DNA from: Lachnospiraceae bacterium UBA7109
Lineage (GTDB): Bacteria; Bacillota; Clostridia; Lachnospirales; Lachnospiraceae
DNA length: 7,949 nt
Direction of reading: 5' to 3'
Assembly (NCBI GenBank): GCA_002492335.1
Contig: DKYD01000023.1
Coordinates: forward strand, 1 to 7,949
Shown one piece after another: positions 4,425 through 7,949 of this stretch. The stretch's first letter is position 1; the number at the start of each line of letters is the position of its first letter. Below the pieces are notes generated by a model. It did no database searches and was not told the DNA's origin. It saw only the letters and a list, made by a program, of their open reading frames with translations. Both the position numbers and the translations under genes were made by a program.

Positions 4425-6293
4425 TTAATCAACTACAGCTTCACACTTCACACTTGCCCTTTTCCCCGAAAAAGCAATCCCATAGCAGATAATCTTTTTT
4501 ATACCACGATATTCCAGATCCTCTGCATAAGCTTTTGACCTGATCTGCTGCAATGCTTCTTCCGCTTTTTCTTCCATCTGCTCTGCATCCAGATTTTTGT
4601 CAGCCTTGAATTCCAGTAAATATCCGGCGTTTTTCTTATTCCTTGGTTCCATCTGGATATCAAATCTTCCCTCTCCGGCTTCTCTGTTGGATGTGATGAT
4701 ATAAGAATCAGAAAACAGAGAAAGCATTCCAAGAATCATTCCATGATAAAAATTTTCCTGTGCAGTATCATAGCTGCTTGCGGAGTGAAGCAAAAATTCG
4801 GACAACGTATTCTGAAACAAATTCTCATTTCCTGTACGCAGCGCAATCCCAAAATTCTTAAGGACCGTTCCTGTAAACAGACTGTTCCAGTTACCCAGGA
4901 TTTCTTTCTGAAAAACATTTCTGATTTCCAGATTCGGAATCTTCAGACTGCAGATCGGCGTATCATGTATTTCACTGATGATCCCGGTCACTTTCAGATA
5001 ACCGACCATAAGCAGGAAGCTGTATATGGTATCAGGTTCACCATTGATCTCAGGATAAATGATATCCGTATCGATCACTGCCTGTATCTCTTCTCCTTTT
5101 ATCAGGGTTTCCAGAGAAGTATACAATTCCCTGTCTCCATCATGAATCAGCTTACTGATCACATCATTGCTGCTGGTTCTTGACCAGAAAGCTTTTGCCT
5201 TACAGTCATTTGTAAAATAGTTCAATACAGACCATGGATTGTAAATTTCCTGATTTCCAAACAGGTATCCGTCATACCATTTCCTGATTTCAGTCACGGT
5301 ATCTGCCTTTCCATAATAATCTGCGATAGTCACAACCTCTTCTTCCATAAAGCCAAAATAAGATGCATACTTTTCATCCAGTGTGGTATTCACCACCAGA
5401 TTATTCAAGCCGCTGAAAAGACTCTCTTTTGCAATACGCAAAACGCCGGTAAGAATACCGAATTCCAGATTCTCATTATCCTTAAGAGCTGCAGAGAACA
5501 GATTACGCATAAAGCCCGTAACCTGATTGTAGTATCCATACAAATGCCCCTGCTGGATTGGAGTATCATATTCATCAATGATAACGATCACCTTGCACTT
5601 ATAATGAAGAGAAAGCATATAAGATAATTCCCCAAGTGCATTCTGACAGTCTACCTCCGGAATCTGCATATTCAGGATGCTCGAAAAATACCGTTTCTCC
5701 GCTTCCGAAAGCACTCCGCTGTCCAGAAGCTCCCGATGTCTCCGAAATTCCTTTTTGATTGCATACCGAAGATCCTGATACATATCCTCCCATTTTTCTG
5801 AATGAGCGTCCTTGAAGGAAAGGTAAATGACCGGGTATTTTCCCTGATACTGTCTGTAAACATCATTCTGTTTCCAGATCAGTTTATCCCGAAAATACAC
5901 AGAAGTATCCTCTGCAGTATTCTCGAAAAAGGTTTTCACCATATCCATCATCAGCGTCTTCCCAAAACGTCTCGGACGGGTAAATAAATAAGCTTTACTG
6001 TGGTCATCCAGAATATCCTTAATAAACAAAGTCTTGTCTACATAGTAGCACTCTGTAACAGCTTCTTTATAGGAAGTAATCCCAACAGGACAGGGAAGAA
6101 GCTTTGTCGTACCCGGTCTTACCGTACCAACCGGCTTATTTTTAACTTTCTCCGGAACAGGCGTATCCTCCGGGATCATCCAATATCGCCCCTTTTTCAC
6201 AGCACCCTCTATTTCTCCGGCCAGACAAAGCTGTGCAATCCGCCTCTGTGTAAGCTGCCACCTGTTTGCAATCTCTTTCGCACTGATCAGCAT
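4425..6293 (-). CDS. AAA-like ATPase with C-terminal PD-(D/E)XK nuclease domain and N-terminal DNA-binding domain
   Basis: This is a 622-residue cytoplasmic protein of the AAA-ATPase_like/PDDEXK_9 type common in gut anaerobes. Residues about 1-45 are an added helix-turn-helix of the excisionase/MerR kind (SAKEIANRWQLTQRRIAQLC, ending GRYWMIP). A linker leads to the ATPase core at about 68-370, which begins GITSYKEAV and has the family's altered P-loop TRPRRFGKTLMM (105-116) and Walker B VIVIIDEYDTP (235-245). Residues about 510-605 form the nuclease fold: YHGMILGML (516-524), then D545 in GRFDIQME and the E561-K563 pair in YLLEFKAD. Catalytic acid and lysine positions are intact. The ATG at 6293 has AAAGGAG nine bases upstream and a near-consensus promoter. 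The family's function is not established; suggestions include defence or selfish-element roles. The intact frame and motifs argue that it is active. AT-rich like the HNH gene downstream. Confidence 0.9.
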   Translation of the reverse strand: MLISAKEIANRWQLTQRRIAQLCLAGEIEGAVKKGRYWMIPEDTPVPEKVKNKPVGTVRPGTTKLLPCPVGITSYKEAVTECYYVDKTLFIKDILDDHSKAYLFTRPRRFGKTLMMDMVKTFFENTAEDTSVYFRDKLIWKQNDVYRQYQGKYPVIYLSFKDAHSEKWEDMYQDLRYAIKKEFRRHRELLDSGVLSEAEKRYFSSILNMQIPEVDCQNALGELSYMLSLHYKCKVIVIIDEYDTPIQQGHLYGYYNQVTGFMRNLFSAALKDNENLEFGILTGVLRIAKESLFSGLNNLVVNTTLDEKYASYFGFMEEEVVTIADYYGKADTVTEIRKWYDGYLFGNQEIYNPWSVLNYFTNDCKAKAFWSRTSSNDVISKLIHDGDRELYTSLETLIKGEEIQAVIDTDIIYPEINGEPDTIYSFLLMVGYLKVTGIISEIHDTPICSLKIPNLEIRNVFQKEILGNWNSLFTGTVLKNFGIALRTGNENLFQNTLSEFLLHSASSYDTAQENFYHGMILGMLSLFSDSYIITSNREAGEGRFDIQMEPRNKKNAGYLLEFKADKNLDAEQMEEKAEEALQQIRSKAYAEDLEYRGIKKIICYGIAFSGKRASVKCEAVVD

Positions 6294-6320
6294 ATCCGGG
6301 TACTCCTTTCCTTTTTCTTC

Positions 6321-6349
6321 ATTATAGTCGGCATAAAAGAAATCGTCAA
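6321..6349 (-). promoter_or_regulatory. Strong sigma-A-type promoter of the ATPase/nuclease gene
   Basis: On the minus strand TTGACG (6349-6344) and a perfect TATAAT (6326-6321) are separated by exactly 17 bp. Transcription would start near 6314, giving a leader of about 21 nt that carries the AAAGGAG ribosome site (6309-6303). The -35 box lies inside the 3' arm of the upstream gene's terminator hairpin. Confidence 0.8.
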
Positions 6350-6380
6350 GAAATGGATTCTTACATTTCCTGACGATTTC
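6335..6380 (-). terminator. Intrinsic terminator of the solute-binding protein operon
   Basis: The arms 6366-6380 and 6339-6353 pair at 14 of 15 positions (GAAATCGTCAGGAAA against TTTCTTGACGATTTC on the minus strand) around a 12-base loop. TTTT (6338-6335) follows. It sits 9 bp past the lipoprotein stop codon. Confidence 0.8.
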
Positions 6381-6388
6381 CTTTCATA

Positions 6389-7714
6389 TTACGATTGATG
6401 AGAATACGTTTTTTGAATAATCTCCGTCATGGCCTCCCAAATATCTCTGGAACAAGCCTCCAGGCTGCTCTTCCCGTAAAGATACTCATCCGCCCCCTTC
6501 TTGAGCGCATCCACAATCCCTTCATTCTCCATAGCCGGAACCATGATCTCCATAAGGTCACGGTCCTCCAACATCTTCTGGCTGGCGTCGTAACCGTATC
6601 CGTCCAGCAGATTCTTCTCCTGCAGCGCCTCCAATGCACTTTTGCTTACGGGAACTCCCTTTTCCGTTCCCTGCATGACTGCCATTTCTTTGTCGTTCAG
6701 AAGGAAATTCAGCAGCTCCGCCGATGCGGCAGGATCTTCTGTCACGCTGCTGACCGCGTACATCGTGGCAGGCTTCATGTACCAGCCGGTCAGCTCCGCG
6801 CCCTCCAGCACCGGATATTCGCCGATGATGGGCTTCCCGCCGTTCTCCTCGAGCGCGCCGCAGTACTTATTCGCGTCGCTGATCCAGAACAGCGCGCCGC
6901 CGATCTCCCCTTTTGTAAACAGCGAGGTCGAGTACTGGTCGATCGGGATCAGCACCTTCTCATCCAGAAGACGCTTGTAAAATTCCAGAATATACGCAAT
7001 ATCCTCCGAGTTCATCAGCAGCTCCCCTTCACGGCTGAAGGCGCGTCTGCCGGTGGACTGCTCGTACCAGGAAATGAGCAGAAGATATAGCTGCTTCTTG
7101 ACCATACCGATCGGATATACGCCGTCCTTTTTCATGACGCTGGCCGCTTCGAAATAGTCGTCCCATGTCTCGGGAATGTCCAGGCCGTATTGCGCATAAA
7201 TGTTTTCGTTCAAAAACATGACCGACGCATTGAATGCAATAGGAATGGCGTTCAGCTTCCCGTTTTTCTCTCCGTAGGCCAGATCGCTTTCCTCGAAATT
7301 GTTCAGATCGATGATATCTGCCACCTGATACAGATCATAATATCCGTCGCCGTCGTCCGAATACTCGGTCAGCCAGGCATAGTTGATCTGCATGACGTCC
7401 GCTTCCCGGCAGGACTCCATCCACACTTTGTTTCGTTTCTCGAATCCGTTCCATATGCCGTAGCTGCAATCCACCGTGATCTGCGGATTGAGCTCCTGGA
7501 ACAGATCCATACCGTCCATAGTATAGATATGCCGTTCGTCATTTCCCCACCAGGAAAAAGAGATCGTACTATGCTTGGAAACGGCAGTTTCCGGCGTCCC
7601 CTGATCCGGCGTTCCCTGGAAACCGCACCCGGTCAGCACAGTACTCATGGAAACAATCAGGCAGAGCGCGCGGACCAGCCGTTTTCTGTATGATTTTTTA
7701 CAAGCTTCTGTCAT
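6389..7714 (-). CDS. Extracellular sugar-type solute-binding lipoprotein (family 1)
   Basis: This is a 441-residue lipoprotein anchored to the outer face of the membrane. It has a basic N-terminus (KKSYRKR), a hydrophobic stretch and the lipobox LTGC with C30 as the lipidated residue. The mature protein opens with FSWWGNDERH (53-62), the hallmark of carbohydrate-binding family 1 proteins, followed by the ligand-lobe segment ADVMQINYAWL (105-115) and PIAFNASVMFLNENIY. Its length is normal for the family. The ATG at 7714 lies nine bases after AGGAGG and overlaps the end of the diguanylate cyclase gene by 17 bp, so the two are translationally coupled. No permease gene follows: an intrinsic terminator comes 9 bp after the stop. 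It may therefore present a ligand to a signalling partner rather than to a transporter, though a distant transporter cannot be excluded. The ligand is unknown. Confidence 0.9.
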   Translation of the reverse strand: MTEACKKSYRKRLVRALCLIVSMSTVLTGCGFQGTPDQGTPETAVSKHSTISFSWWGNDERHIYTMDGMDLFQELNPQITVDCSYGIWNGFEKRNKVWMESCREADVMQINYAWLTEYSDDGDGYYDLYQVADIIDLNNFEESDLAYGEKNGKLNAIPIAFNASVMFLNENIYAQYGLDIPETWDDYFEAASVMKKDGVYPIGMVKKQLYLLLISWYEQSTGRRAFSREGELLMNSEDIAYILEFYKRLLDEKVLIPIDQYSTSLFTKGEIGGALFWISDANKYCGALEENGGKPIIGEYPVLEGAELTGWYMKPATMYAVSSVTEDPAASAELLNFLLNDKEMAVMQGTEKGVPVSKSALEALQEKNLLDGYGYDASQKMLEDRDLMEIMVPAMENEGIVDALKKGADEYLYGKSSLEACSRDIWEAMTEIIQKTYSHQS

Positions 7715-7949
7715 TTCCCATGTCCTCCTGATACAGCGTATACCGGCTTTTCCCGTTTTCCTTGGAACGATAAAGCGCCTTGTCCGCCCGCCGGTACGCC
7801 TGCTGGAAATTCATGTTTTCTGCGTCCTGTATAATACAGATACCGGCGCTCAGAGAAAATTCACACCTGCTGCGCTCTCCGCGGAATTCCTCCGCAAATG
7901 CAGCAAAAATTTCATCGATTTTGTGTGTCACGTCTCTGGTAATCTCCTC
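7698..7949 (-). CDS. Diguanylate cyclase, C-terminal end of GGDEF domain (cut by window edge)
   Basis: The last 83 residues of a GGDEF-domain protein, which makes cyclic di-GMP from two GTP molecules, are visible. The segment CEFSLSAGICIIQDAENMNF followed by AYRRADKALYRSKENGKSRY is the standard end of the fold, containing the SxGI strand and the ADKALYxSKxNGxxR helix. The GGDEF catalytic loop and any sensor region lie beyond the right edge, so activity cannot be judged here. The gene ends at 7698, inside the start of the lipoprotein gene, and its last codons contain that gene's AGGAGG ribosome site. This suggests a fixed partnership between a cyclase and a substrate-binding protein. Confidence 0.88.
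   Translation of the reverse strand, partial: EEITRDVTHKIDEIFAAFAEEFRGERSRCEFSLSAGICIIQDAENMNFQQAYRRADKALYRSKENGKSRYTLYQEDMGNDRSL

Noticed and set aside
3133..6380. Similar TTTC(C)TGACG strings at 3133-3141 and 6367-6375 as direct repeats flanking the insert
   Set aside because: The match is short and imperfect and both copies lie within or next to terminator hairpins, so chance is the better explanation.
6395..7090. Plus-strand open frame of 231 codons
   Set aside because: It is antisense to the solute-binding lipoprotein; it is His/Arg/Leu-rich low-quality sequence typical of a GC-rich shadow frame.

Overview
The window looks like an accessory stretch of a Firmicutes genome, most likely a gut Lachnospiraceae (Clostridia). 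The reasons are strong Shine-Dalgarno sequences (AGGAGG, AAAGGAG, GGAGGTG), TTGACx/TATAAT-type promoters, a mannitol dehydrogenase-like protein, a WYL regulator, an AAA-like/PD-(D/E)XK protein and a family 1 sugar-binding lipoprotein. This placement is inferred from protein style, not from a marker gene. Every supported gene lies on the minus strand, so transcription runs from the right edge to the left; the long plus-strand frames are antisense shadows.

In transcription order: (1) 7949-6389 holds the 3' end of a GGDEF diguanylate cyclase whose last codons overlap a sugar-type solute-binding lipoprotein gene. The pair is GC-rich and ends in an intrinsic terminator. (2) 6350-3099 is AT-rich and carries two nuclease-type genes. 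The first is a fusion of a DNA-binding domain, an AAA-like ATPase and a PD-(D/E)XK domain, read from a near-consensus promoter embedded in the preceding terminator. The second is a predicted membrane-anchored HNH nuclease with a long charged helix and an extra C-terminal domain, followed by its own terminator. (3) 3027-2292 is a deletion scar: the first 40 codons of a response regulator abut an ABC transporter ATPase pseudogene carrying a small deletion, a frame change and an in-frame stop. The kinase and permease expected of such a sensor/transporter locus are absent. (4) 2291-2081 has no intact gene; it holds a perfect palindrome and a possible gene remnant. (5) 2080-1727 is a pair of tiny genes, a 33-residue tyrosine- and acid-rich peptide and a 77-residue EF-hand protein. 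(6) 1613-1 is a WYL-family regulator with its own promoter, followed 67 bp later by a mannitol/fructuronate dehydrogenase-family gene cut by the window edge, suggesting local control of polyol or hexuronate metabolism.

Base composition changes sharply: a hand count of one 60-base row gives about 23% GC in the HNH gene (3301-3360), 37% in the ATPase gene (5221-5280), 58% in the WYL gene (961-1020) and 65% in the lipoprotein gene (6841-6900). With the degraded locus beside it, this suggests that 3.1-6.35 kb is an acquired insert in a variable site. No tRNA, rRNA, CRISPR array, transposase or integrase was seen.
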